NCBI RefSeq assembly: GCF_030272615.1
Contig: NC_081411.1
Coordinates: forward strand, 825,590,397-825,654,396
Origin: Cryptomeria japonica
Taxonomy: Eukaryota; Streptophyta; Pinopsida; Cupressales; Cupressaceae
Direction of reading: 5' to 3'
DNA: 64,000 bases
Shown: positions 25,255-36,001 of the stretch, piece after piece
Layout: every line of letters begins with the position of its first letter
Numbering within the stretch: position 1 is the stretch's first letter
Notes under the pieces: generated by a model
Seen by the model: only the letters and a program-made list of their open reading frames with translations
Databases searched by the model: none
What the model was told of the DNA's origin: nothing
Made by a program: the position numbers and the translations under genes

Positions 25255-26309
25255 TGTTAGCTTGATGATGATTGTAATGAATAGCTTCATCATATGTTGT
25301 CATTGATGAAACACATACACACACATATGTTCATATTGTCTACCAGTGTGACTTCAAGTTGTTTATATTACAACTGGTACACTAGAGGTTTATATCTAAT
25401 CGATAGATGGTGACAACCAGTGGATATACATAACTCGACATCAACCTGAAGATCCAGTGGAGATTATCATAGGAGCATCAAAGTATAAACGGTTTATATG
25501 TTTAACTCCAACCGATATTCATTGATTATGTGATGAGTTATCACTAGTCATGATGAGTTATCCTTACCAACAATTTTTGGTGGTATTTTTGTGATGAGTT
25601 ATGATTGTTTGACCATATACACTGCACCTAGGAAATTGTGATATGATCTCTAGAGGTCGACATGAAATCTAAATGTTTATATATTGACATCACAATGAAT
25701 TATTTTGTATGAGCAAAGGAGATATGTTATGTGATGATTTGATGTGAAGGTAGAAGTGTTAAGTTGCAGAGTATGTTGGTAATCAAGTGTTGAGTGCACA
25801 GAAGAGGATCTATACAAGCAAGTTCTACTACTACTAGATCACACCACTTGTTGTTTTCTAATCAATGCAACAATAAAATCCCCTAACCGAGTAAGCTCTA
25901 ACAAGATTCATTGTACAAATCCTCTAACAAGGTGATCCATTAGTTTGGATTCATAAATCCTCTATTGAGGTTACTCCTTACAAGGTACTACCTTTTACAG
26001 GGTATAGCTTTTAACTAAGCTTTGGGATCTTTAACAGGATTCGCTCCTAGCAGAGCACTTTGTAGACCTTAACGAGTTAGTTATCTATTATTGCAGATAG
26101 TTAAATTGTGAGTCCCATCTCACTGTGGTTTTTACCTATTTGGGTTTTCCATATATAAACACTTGTGTTATGGTGTATTTTTTACTTATTGTGGATATTG
26201 TTATATCATTTTGGATTGCATGCATATTGTTTAACAAACTTGTTAAGTATATCTATCGGTTGGTGTCACTGATTCACACCCCCCCTCTCAGTGCTTTACA
26301 AGTCCATCA
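25255..26309 (+). repeat. 5' LTR of NA-1b
   Basis: Starts TGTTAGCTTGATGATGATTG and ends AAGTCCATCA. The first half holds several ACCAGT/AACTGGT/ACCGAT-like motifs. The second half holds nine degenerate CTAACaaGGT-type units (25868-26090) and the box GGTTTTTACCTATTTGGG near 26130. A C run with CTCTCAGT ends it. Confidence 0.93.
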
Positions 26310-26324
26310 ATTGGTATCAGAGCC
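26310..26324 (+). other. Primer-binding site of NA-1b
   Basis: ATTGGTATCAGAGCC follows the LTR directly and matches initiator-Met tRNA 3' end complementarity, as in the autonomous copias nearby. Confidence 0.9.
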
Positions 26325-26371
26325 TAACTTCTTTAAAGCCTAATCGCTTGGAAGGAAAACCTAAAGCTACC

Positions 26372-27653
26372 ATGAGGGATATGAGCTACTTTGAGATGGC
26401 TAGAGAGCTTGAGGCTAGTAGTAATGAGCTTGAAACCCTAAGGGTCAAACTGAAAGCTTCTCAAGTCAAAAGGAGAGAGCTAACTGAACAACTATTAGAA
26501 AGATCTGATAATAGTTCTTCAGATGAGGCCAATATTGATGCTTTAGCTGAGGAAGTTGAAAAACTAAATAGTGAAAAGCTAAATCTGAGGAGAAAGCTAG
26601 AAGGTCTTACTATCTGCATGAGTTAGGAACTGAAAGCCAGGAGAACTGTTGAAGATCTCATCAAGGAAAGAGATCATGAGATTTCCAAGATCAAGCAATA
26701 GAATGCTACTTTATATGAGCATCAGAATGCAGAGAGAGAAGAAAAAGTGAACTTACTGTTAGATCTTGAATTGGCATCATCTCTGAGAGAGAACCTATCA
26801 AAACATAATGAAGATCTCACCAGACAACTCACTAAAGTAAATGGGAAACAGAAGTTCTACCTTGCTAGAAGAGAAAATTAAATCACAAAGGATGAATGGT
26901 GATACCTCTAGATTTGGTTTTCACACATCTGAAAAAGGAGAATCCTCCGATACCAAGAGCAACACTTATAAGAACAAATTTGCTCCTAAGGCTAAAAAGC
27001 CTACCGGTAAGAAGGTCTTTAAACTTGTTTGTTTTGTTTGCCATAAACATGGTCACATCGTAAATGTTTATAGAAACAAACCTAATGTAAATGCAAGCTA
27101 CAATACTAATGCTAGGTATGTGTCCAAGAAATTTGAAGGTCATTGCTTCGCATGCAAAATGTATGGACATAGATCAGTTGAATGAAGATATGGAGCAAAT
27201 AATCTAGTACCACATATGCATCCAAGACCAAATGGTAACTAGATGATAAATTATGATAACCAGGGTAACATAAACTAGCAAAGACCCTATGGCAACTGGT
27301 TTAGTCCATTTGAGATGGAAAAGGTAACAAATGTCATTTGCACCATCTGTAACAATTTTGGTCATGTGGCTATGAATTGCAGAAGAAGAATTGGGAGAGG
27401 TAATGCAAGACCTTGTAGATCATCTGGAATGGCTTGCTATCATTGTCATAAACTAGGACACATGGCAAAGTTTTGTCGATCTAGAAAGAGAAAACCGATC
27501 AATCCTTCTAAAGATCGAAAAGGCAAGAAGAAGGTCAATATTGAAGAAACCAGAGAAGAAATGAATCAAATATGGAAGAAGAAGATTGATGATTTACCTG
27601 GAGAAGAAACTAATCCTTCACCAAGTATGGAGAATCCTACATCAGTGAATTAA
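26372..27653 (+). pseudogene. NA-1b Gag-like ORF1: coiled coil plus four zinc knuckles
   Basis: The start ATG 26372 (MRDMSYFEMARELE) lies soon after the primer-binding site. The first ~85 residues are Glu/Lys/Leu rich with heptad spacing, likely coiled coil. Then come a spacer with KAKKPTGKK and four knuckles: CFVCHKHGHIVNVY (27030, last Cys lost), CFACKMYGHRSVE (27144, last Cys codon is now TGA), CTICNNFGHVAMNC (27339) and CYHCHKLGHMAKFC (27435). The frame is broken by TAG at 26624 (Gln expected) and by later stops and shifts. It ends TAA near 27652. No protease motif follows. Confidence 0.85.
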
Positions 27654-28128
27654 GCCTTTTCAATATGGCTAAGGAAAGCATAACGACACATCTACTTCCA
27701 GACCCCTTCAAATGAATGAGTGGTAAGAGAATTTGAATGCATGGAATTTTGATAACTTTTTGTCAATCAGTTATCAACCATTTTTACATCTATCAAAATT
27801 GTATGTATCATTAAGTGATGTAATTAGGGTTTGTAACCCTAACAGGTGAGCATTTAATGTAGTAGGTAAAAAGGATAAAAGCGAGTTTCACTTTGTTATT
27901 TTTACCTTAATCCATTCCAGAAAGAATTTTTGAGCGCTTGCAGAACTAAGAAAGGATTGTTAGCTGATTTTAGTCGAAGTTGTATCATGATTTGAGTGAT
28001 CAAGTTGATTTGAAGGTTAGTGAAGACTGAACTAGTGTGCACTTGAATATTCAACTGGTAAATGAGGCAACGCGTGTAAAATAAGGTAGTTCTTTGAAAA
28101 ATCCTACTCCGAATCTAGTTTATCTGAA
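27654..28128 (+). other. NA-1b inter-ORF region
   Basis: 475 bp without a gene between ORF1 and ORF2. It includes a TTTCAC...TTATTTTTACC tract followed by CAG at about 27885-27950, conserved in NA-1a (about 8500-8560, minus). It could hold a splice acceptor or internal promoter for ORF2. Confidence 0.4.
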
Positions 28129-30483
28129 ATGGCATCATCTTCTAAACTAGTAGAGAAATTGATGATCACATCTGAACCTATGGAAGTTGTAAAGGTGAAA
28201 CGAATTATGTCTTATAATGCTTTATCACAAGTTCCTAGTGGTGTCGTAGTGAAAGGAGATTTGTCCAGCTACATTGATTGCAAGATTGAGGATTTAGGAT
28301 CATTGTCGATATATTCTCAGTTGAAATCCCTTTGCAATGAAAATGGAAAGATTCAACCCAAATATCTTAGGGTTTATGACAAAGGTTTTCATAAGACAGC
28401 TTATTTTCTTGAAGATTTTGAAGAGGAACATATCCGAATTATTCTAAGTCATGTTCATGGGGAAAACATGTATTTAGAAAGGACTCATACTATAACCAAG
28501 GAATCTATTCAAGTTGTAACCGATTTTTACTCAACCAGTGACATACCTAAGCTGAGGAGAATTTCAAAAGAGATAGTAAACACTCTAACCAGATCAACCT
28601 TTGATAAGCATGCTTTTTATGTCAATAACATCAAGGACCCAGTGATTAAGTTGGCAGCTGTGGTTATAGGCTACCGGATATTATATTCTAGTAGATTGAA
28701 TAGTGTTTCATCTGCAGCAATGCATACTGCTTATAAAATGATAGCTGAAAAGGCTAATTATGACATATGTGAGGCCATAAGGAGCCAATTATTGTTGAAT
28801 CTTCAGTCTATCAAGAAGGATAGTAGTCAAAAGTTTAAATTTGGACAATTGTTGATCGGTCTATTCTTTTATTTCCAGAATTACCTACTGGGAATTGGTG
28901 ATCTTGAATGGTCTAAGGATCTATTGGTATCTGCCTAGATTAAGAATAGCATCAAGGCTACAAGGAACACCTTCTCTACTGCAATGAATAAATATTTCAA
29001 TGAATTTCAAAAGAAAATGAGTATAAGAGTAAGATTGCATGAGGATGTAGTGAAACACTTCACTAAGGACATTATTTTCATAGTTAGCACTGATTTTTGT
29101 TTGAAGGAGGTTATTGAGCCTAGAGAAGAAGAAATGGATGACATGAGCTATGAAGTCAACTATGACTTATTGATCGGTTATGCCAATAACATGTTGGCAT
29201 CTCCAGTGGACAAAAAGAAGGTGAAATTGGATACAATTGAAGTTCAAACTGCAAAATTTGAAACCAATGGTGTTCCAACCATAAGTGGTAAAGGTAAGAA
29301 GAAGAAGGTTGAGCAAGCACCTCTGGTGATAAAAACTACAAGAGTGACATGAAGTGTCCAAACCAAAAAGGAACCAAAACCCAAAGTATATGCAAAGAAG
29401 GAGACTGCATCAAAGAAAAGAGGTTGGAAACTAATTCTCCAAGAAGAATCTAAAGGTATTGATACTGAGGAGGAACCCAAGAAAATGAAAGTAACTAGTA
29501 AATCAGCCAAACAAGTGAAGGAAGTGCCAAAGGCAACTATGCCTATTGATGTCTTAACTTACAAGCCTAAGACTAACTTTGAGAGAACAATGAAGACATT
29601 AGGAAGAAACAGATTTGATAATGTCAAAAATCATTTTGATTCATTCAATGAAGATGAAAAGGAACAAATTATTCAACAGGTAATCAATTATTTGTGTCAT
29701 TACAATAGATTACCTCATGATCTTGTAAAGGATATCTCTAATTCCTTATATACTATTAATTTTTAATAAATGGGAGGAAGTTGTGAAGAAAGAAAAAGAA
29801 ATTATAGATGATGTATTTGTGCAATATTTTTCTGATTTGTCAAAGGATGAGTTGAATAAATTGCTTGATAAGTACAAATTTCAATTTTCTTTCAAGGCAA
29901 GAAGATTGAAGATACTTAGTAGAAAGGTGCAAATTGTTGAGAATGAGACTCATCAGATTGCTCGTAATATCCAACAAATGCAAGAACTTATATATTCCTC
30001 TAAGGATGAGCAAGATACTGTTGATGTACCTAAAATGGATGAAGAAGAAATTGTGCAAACCGATGTTGTCTATCCTATCAAGGAGAAGGATGACACTATT
30101 GTCCAATGAGTCATACTTGTTGATGATAGTCAGGATGCAATAGATCTATCTGGAAATGTTACTGCAATAGATATGTAGCCACTAGCAATTTCAGACTCAC
30201 GGGCTACTTTAGTTGAGATACTGGCAACTCAACCAGGAGTGGATCTTCCACCAGCCAAGGAACAACCAGTGAAACCCCAACTCCTACTGATTTCACAGGC
30301 CACTTAGAAGGAATCCGATGAAAAATTTGATACACATATTTCTAAATAGGAAACAGAGAAAGAACAAGAGAAAGAAGAGAAGATTAAGGTAACATCTCCT
30401 GAACCAGTAACATCATTAGTCATACGGCAGACTAATGAAGATGATGATGACTCATTAGGCATCTCAGGGCCTATAATTTTTAA
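28129..30483 (+). pseudogene. NA-1b orphan ORF2, first part
   Basis: Starts at ATG 28129 (MASSSKLVEK) and stays in one frame to 29766 with only two internal stops: TAG 28936, where NA-1a has Gln, and TGA 29350, where NA-1a has Arg. It then shifts frame at about 29767-29783 and continues to about 30109 and beyond with stops. The first ~270 residues contain YNALSQVP, DLSSYIDCKIEDLGSL, VIGYRILYSSRLN and FGQLLIGLFFYF. Next come a Lys-rich linker and a helical segment (DEKEQIIQQVINYLCHYNRL). I recognise no enzymatic motif. Element E interrupts it at 30484. Confidence 0.8.
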
Positions 30484-31870
30484 TATTAGAGTAATATTTT
30501 ATTAGCTAATAATTATTTATTTAATTATTAGTCTATTATACTCTACACTTAAGCTAAGCTTAGGAATCTTATAATTCTTTAGGGTTTTCTCCTTTAGGGT
30601 TTCGAGTATCCTCTTATAAGGATTTTGTAGGTCCCGGGGACAACTGAGAGGGGGGGGTGAATCAGTTGTCTAATAAATTCAAACCAAAATCTTATTTAAC
30701 CAACTTAATGCTTAATACTGGTAAGATAGTTAAATGTGCCAGTAAACAGTTTTAACAGGAAATGTTGTACCGGTAAGAATTAATGCATGAAACATAAGCA
30801 CAAAGTCAACCACAACACATGACACCAATATTTGTATGTGGAAACCCTGTAAGGGGAAAAACCACGGTGGGAAACCTTACCCACAATCAGATGATACTAC
30901 TACAGATAGTAAGTGTACAAAGAGGGGTCTGTACATGCAGAAAGGCCAACAGCCTAGAGCTCACTGCTCAATCACAAATGGGAGTCACACTGACTACAAT
31001 TGGATGGTTAAAACCAATGAGAATGTACTGCACAAAATAGCATCTTCATATGCTAGATTCAGTACCGGTGTAATGTTGAGATGCTTCTACAAAAACCCTC
31101 CTTCAATCTTCAGATGATGTCTGCATGTATAGCTCTGCTTAATCTTGCATATACCTCCACACAATCCTTTTTCGCATTCCACAATTGATCTTACAAATAA
31201 GATCTTACATTTATACCATACCCTAAGACCAATTTAAGTAGGTCGTCTCTACAAGATATTAAAATAAAACATTTTACAAATAATACAATATCCGATGCAA
31301 TAACCGATTGAACATGTCGACTTAATGCTTTTATAACAATAATAAATCATCTCCATAGCGTGCCATGCTGATCTGGAAAAGATAAACCTATCGGTGTAAC
31401 CCTAGATAACCTGGACCTATTTGTCGGTAAAAGCAAATATGCAAATAAGAATATACCAATGATATTACTTCAAGGAAAAGTGTCCACATGATGTCTTCGA
31501 CATTACCAAGTGTCTTCCATGTCATTGCAGGTACCGGTGAACATTATATCCTGCTAGTTAACCATATACCAGTGATTGTTTGAACAGTTTACTGATTGTC
31601 AGTGAATGTTGTTGGATCTCCAAAGTAGGTGTATTTAGCAGGTGTTGACATCAATGACAAAACCATACCAAAATACCAACAGATTCTCTCTTTGTATTTT
31701 CATAACAACTGTAATTATTGAATTTCATTCTTGTTGCACAATCAATATGACTTTTTTCTGGATCTCTGAATTCTGGACTCTGTAGCTTTTTTGCTTCTCT
31801 CCTTTTGTGACAGGTTTGCATGCAGGTGATCTTTGGGAGTTGTAGAGTTGTTTTTTCCTCAACTCCAATA
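30484..31870 (+). repeat. 5' LTR of element E, split by solo LTR F
   Basis: 30484-30625 and 31687-31870 together give about 326 bp homologous to 33463-33776. The terminal TG has become TA at 30484. The break is exactly where F inserted. Confidence 0.88.
30626..31681 (-). repeat. Solo LTR F inside element E
   Basis: On the minus strand it starts TGTTGGTATTTTGGTATGG (31681) and ends CCTACA (30626). It is 1,056 bp, flanked by gattt (30621-30625) and gattc (31682-31686). It contains TTGTCATTGATGTCAACACC, the GGTTTTTCCCCTTACAGGG box near 30850, and a C run at the end. It resembles the Copia-B/D LTRs. No internal region is present. Confidence 0.9.
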
Positions 31871-33462
31871 TGGTATCAGAGCTCCATATCTACATGCCCA
31901 TGTTCTCTTCATGAGATATTTTGGGCCTTGTTTTTCAAATCTATGTATTCACCAGTTTGTGGAGTTGTTTTTTTTCATTTCTGGGGGTAGTTGATTTTTT
32001 GGTACATTTTGGTGCCAAAAGGACCTCACAAATGGATTCAGAAGGCTGATTCCATGAATTTTGATATATAATTTCCCTATTTTCAGTGACAAGGGCATAT
32101 AGGGCATGATTTTTTATTGGCACACTTTACAAGACACAAAAATCCATACGGTTGTACCTGCAAATGCGTCAGAAATTTTTTTACCCTCTTTATGCCCTAA
32201 AAGAGGGGTTTTTTCTTTTGGTCGTAACTTGGTCATACAGAAGCGTTTTTTGACAAATCTTATATCGTTGGAAAGCTCTTTTCAAGCTTTATCCAGATCA
32301 GGGGGGTTTGAAGTTATGATTTTTCTTTTTAGATGGCATTTTTTTCTATCAAAGCCAGAGGTTCCTTTTTTCACTCCAAGAGACATAACTTGAGCATTCA
32401 AACTCCATTTTTTGAAAACTTTATATCGTTGGAAAGATTGTTCTGTGCAATTTCTAGTCATACAATTTTTATTTCCAGATTCTACTCCGGGTACATTTTA
32501 TTCAGTTTTTTTCTTTTGAGCACTCTAGTGAATACCTAGGATGTTTCAAGTCTTGGGATCTCTTTCTTTGGTTGTTCTTTCTTATTTCCAATCTTCTTTC
32601 TCTTCTGATCATTGTAACATTTTTTTTTTTGCAAGCGCAATGAGACAAAGTGCCACTATGCATTGTATACTTAGGATCTTGCACATCTTGTGCCTTATTG
32701 TACATGCACTACCTTATAAAGTATCATGGGGGGGTTTATGTTTGCCTTTTTTTCCATCTACCTTTGGCACATGAGTGTTCCTTCCACGATATTAGCCTCA
32801 TGATATGTGTCAAGTGAGTGTTCCTTCCATGACACTATGTACTTTCTCTGCACCTTTGATGTTCTGGTTCTTCATCCTATAGTTCTTGTTGGCCATTTTT
32901 TTTCAGTGTACCTATCGCTCTCCTTTTTTTAGCATTATTGGGAGGTTTTTCCTATTGTTATAATGCTTCCTTGGTTGGATTGATCATCTCTTCAGGCTAT
33001 GGTGTTCCATGCCATCTATATCTTAGAGTTTAGTTGTTTGCCTTTGTTTGCCATCTGAATTGAGTAGTGTCATTTGAGGGCACTCATGCAAATTACAGTC
33101 TTCTCTACCTAGTCACGTTCTATTTCAAATAAGGTTCTTCAAATTAGTAGTTACTCTTCGATAGTGTTTGTAGCTATTTCATTCTTCAGTGGTGTTCTTC
33201 ATGCTTTTTTTTTGTTTCTATCTTCTAGAACACTCTTGTTTGGAGGCTTCTTAGTCCTTCACTTGAGCTTTCATCTCTTCTTGGAGATGAGTTTTGTTCC
33301 CACATTTCTCTTTTTTCTCCACTTTACAAAGATTTTATTGTACTTGGGTACCTCATCAAGCCTAGTTGTCGAGACCCATTGTTGTTTTCCTACATTGTTT
33401 TACATTCTTTTTTAGTCCTTAGTTATTTTTTAGCTTCTCCCTAAGTTCATCTTAAGGGGGGG
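31871..33462 (+). other. Internal region of element E
   Basis: 1.6 kb between primer-binding site and polypurine tract with no recognised protein. The segment TATATCGTTGGAAAG occurs twice, at about 32263 and 32425, each within a longer imperfect repeat about 160 bp apart. T-rich tracts are frequent. Confidence 0.6.
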
Positions 33463-33776
33463 TGTTAGAGTAATCTTTAATTACATAATAATTATTTATT
33501 TAATTATTAATCTATTATACTCTACGCTTAAGCTAAACTTAGGAATCTTATAATTCTTTAGGGTTTCGAGTATCCTCTTATAAGGATTATCTCTTTTTAT
33601 TTTCATAACAATTGTAACTATTGAATTGCATTCTTGTTGCACAATCAATATGACTCCTCTTTTCTGGATCTCTAAATTATGGCCTCCATAGCTTTTTTGC
33701 TTCTCTCCTTTTGTGATAGGTTTGCATGCAGGTGATCTTTAGGAGCTATAGAGTTGATTTTTCCTCAACTCCAATA
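33463..33776 (+). repeat. 3' LTR of element E
   Basis: 314 bp, TGTTAGAGTAATC...CTCCAATA, homologous to the split 5' LTR and preceded by the GGGGGG tract. Confidence 0.92.
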
Positions 33777-33781
33777 GTTAA

Positions 33782-34588
33782 TAATATGAGTGCATCTAAA
33801 ATGATGAAGATTGCAACTATCATGCAATCTAGGGAACACGAGAAGAGACTTAAAGAACAAAGAATGGAAGCAGAAACCATTCAGAATGTTGTGGATATTA
33901 TGACAAGTCTACTTCCAGAAACTACTACATGGCATCTGACAACTCTTATTAGCAAACTTGGTCAATTGGTTGTTGATGCATCTGAACAACTTAAGTCCCT
34001 AGAAGAAGCAACCCAAAATTATGCTGAGAAGAGTTAATGGAAGAAGCATAGAGAGCAGCTCATGAAAGAGATTGATACAAAAAAATTGTTCTATCTCTTA
34101 ATAAAGATTTATTAAGAAAATTTATTGAAACGGGAGGGAAATTCCTTTCTTCTACTTCTAATGTTTCATTATTTAATTCTGATATCAATAACAGGAGAAC
34201 TAAAATAGAGAAAGAGCTAGAGAAGATATGCAATGCATATGTACCACTTCAAGATTCTATTTTTTCTTTTGGCAAATCTATGGATGATTTGCAAAACAGG
34301 TTAGATACCTATGATCTTGAAAAAGTAAAAAGACTCTAATCCCTGAAAGAATTGAAGAATCTACACACATCCCAAGTGGACATACTTCAAAGAGCCTACA
34401 AGAATGCAGAAGCTATTTTGGCTACTCCAGAAACTTGTACACTTGATTCAATTGAAAAGTTCCATACTTAGATTATGTCTACACTTGAGTTCACTGAGAA
34501 CTTGTTGGAGACATGGGAACATGCTTTATCTCAATTGAAGACAAACGTTAATGCCATTTTCATTAGGCTCGCAATGCATGAATCATGA
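33782..34588 (+). pseudogene. NA-1b orphan ORF2, C-terminal part
   Basis: Picks up directly after element E. The open part 33786-34037 encodes a charged helical segment (SREHEKRLKEQRMEAETIQN). After a stop and a frameshift near 34037-34100 a second frame runs to TGA 34586-34588, ending in RLAMHES, with two internal stops. It contains TKIEKELEKICNAYV and LDSIEKFH and is Leu/Lys/Glu-rich throughout, probably coiled coil. Together with 28129-30483 the ancestral ORF2 was about 1,050 codons. Confidence 0.7.
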
Positions 34589-34832
34589 TTCATTTTTTCA
34601 AGTTTCTGTATGTGTAAAACATTTTAATACAAATTATATATATATATATTGCTTTTCAATTTGGCATTGTTGTCAAAGTGGGAGTAGAAATATGTATGTG
34701 TGTTGTGAAAATTTTGTATGTTATATGTAGTAAGGGGGAGTATATGTATATGTGTAAAAAAAATTGTAAGCACACTTAGCGATATTGCTGTAAAAAAAAT
34801 TAAGTGTTGTCATCAATGGCAAAGGGGGAGAT
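34589..34832 (+). other. NA-1b 3' non-coding region and polypurine tract
   Basis: A short AT stretch and several purine-rich tracts (GTGGGAG, GTAAGGGGGAG at about 34733) precede the polypurine tract GGCAAAGGGGGAGAT (34818-34832) next to the 3' LTR. Confidence 0.75.
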
Positions 34833-35933
34833 TGTTGGCTTGATGATGATTTTAATGAATAACTTCATCATATGTTGCCATTGATGAAATACATACACAC
34901 ACATATGTTCATATTGTCAACCAGTGTGACTTCAAGTTGTTTATATTACAACCGGTATACTAGAGGTTTATATCTAACTAGTACATGGTGACAACCGGTA
35001 TATACATGGAGACAACTGGTCGATATACATAACTCGACATCAACCTGAAGATCCAGCAAAGATTATCACAGGAGCATCAAAGGATAAACGGTTTATATGT
35101 TTAACTCCAATCGGTATTGTTGTTCCAATAATGAGTTATCACTAGTCATGATGAGTTATCCTTACCAATAATTTTTGGTGGTATTTTTGTGATGAGTTAT
35201 GATTGTTTGACCAGATACACTACACCTAGGAAATTGTGATATGATTCCTAGAGGCTGACATGAAATCTAAATGTATATATATTAACATCACAATGAATTA
35301 TTTTGTATGAGCGAAGGAGATATGTTATGTGATGATTTGATGCGAAGGCATAAGTGTTAAGTTACAGATTATGTTGGTAATGAAGTGTTGAGTGGGTAGA
35401 AAAGGATCTATACAAGAAATTTGTGCTACTACTAGATCACACCACCTGTTGTTTTGTAATCACTGCAACAGTCAAATCCCCTAATCGGGTAAGCTCTAAC
35501 AAGCTTCATTGTACAAATCCTCTAACAAGGTGATCCATTAGTTTGGATTCAGAAATCCTCTATCGAGGTTACTCCTTATAGGGTACTACCTTTTACAGGG
35601 TATAGCTTTTAACTAAGATTTGGGATCTTTAACAGGATTTGCTCCTAGCAAAACACTTTGTAAACCTTAACCAGTCAGTTATCTATTACTGCAGAAAGTT
35701 AACTTGTGAGTCCCGTCTCACTGTGGTTTTTACCTATTTGGGTTTTCCATGTATAAACACTTGTGTTATGGTGGACGTTTTACTTATTATGGATGTTGTT
35801 AAATCATTTTGAATTGCATGCATATTTTTTAACAAACTTGTAAAGTATATCTATCGGTCAGTGTTTAAAGTAGTATTGTTTTTGGTGTCACTGATTCACC
35901 CCCCCCCCCTCTCAGTGCTTTACAAGTCCATCA
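34833..35933 (+). repeat. 3' LTR of NA-1b
   Basis: TGTTGGCTTGATGATG...AAGTCCATCA, 1,101 bp. It matches the 5' LTR with scattered substitutions and small indels, including an extra ACCGGTATATACATGGAGAC segment near 34995. Confidence 0.93.
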
Positions 35934-35938
35934 TAGTT

Positions 35939-36001
35939 GCCATAGGATCTACCTTAAGCAGTTAAGCTTCTGCAAAATAGGACCATAGCTGTGATACCAA
36001 T
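35939..36001 (-). pseudogene. Start of Copia-B gag, leader and primer-binding site
   Basis: On the minus strand ATTGGTATCACAGCTATGG (36001-35983) is the primer-binding site next to the 5' LTR. The leader follows, then ATG at 35943. NA-1b lies after the third codon, and the reading frame resumes at 25254. The same leader is found in Copia-D (13256-13315). Confidence 0.85.

Larger units (their letters stand above)
30484..33776 (+). mobile_element. Element E: small non-autonomous LTR element
   Basis: The LTRs are 30484-30625 plus 31687-31870 (split by solo LTR F) and 33463-33776 (314 bp). Both share TTAGAGTAAT at the start and CTCCAATA at the end. The primer-binding site TGGTATCAGAGCTCC starts at 31871 and the polypurine tract CTTAAGGGGGG ends at 33462. 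Flanks are tttaa and gttaa (one mismatch). Without F it is about 2.2 kb. It has no recognisable coding capacity, so it depends on other elements. It interrupts ORF2 of NA-1b. Confidence 0.88.
25255..35933 (+). mobile_element. NA-1b: complete non-autonomous LTR retrotransposon
   Basis: The LTRs at 25255-26309 and 34833-35933 are flanked by a perfect 5-bp duplication, tagtt (25250-25254 and 35934-35938). The internal region has a primer-binding site, a Gag-like ORF1, a large orphan ORF2 and a polypurine tract. There is no protease, integrase, reverse transcriptase or RNase H. Element E (30484-33776) is nested in ORF2. Without it the element is about 7.4 kb. The second copy is NA-1a. Confidence 0.92.

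Noticed and set aside
25868-26090. CRISPR-like array from short repeats in the LTR
   Set aside because: Units are degenerate, spacing is irregular and the context is a plant LTR.
26310-26324. Possible tRNA remnants at TGGTATCAGAGC sites
   Set aside because: Each lies directly after an LTR, and the sequence is the complement of the initiator-Met tRNA 3' end: primer-binding sites, not tRNA genes.
28129-28938. ORF2 as a known plant transposon-associated domain
   Set aside because: A vague resemblance in hydrophobic spacing only; not enough to assign without a profile search.
32106-33415. Phe/Ser-rich frames in element E
   Set aside because: They translate T-rich non-coding DNA and match no protein motif.
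28129-34588. ORF2 of NA-1 as an env-like gene
   Set aside because: No signal peptide or clear transmembrane segment; the hydrophobic LLIGLFFYF stretch is short and lies in a conserved globular-looking region.
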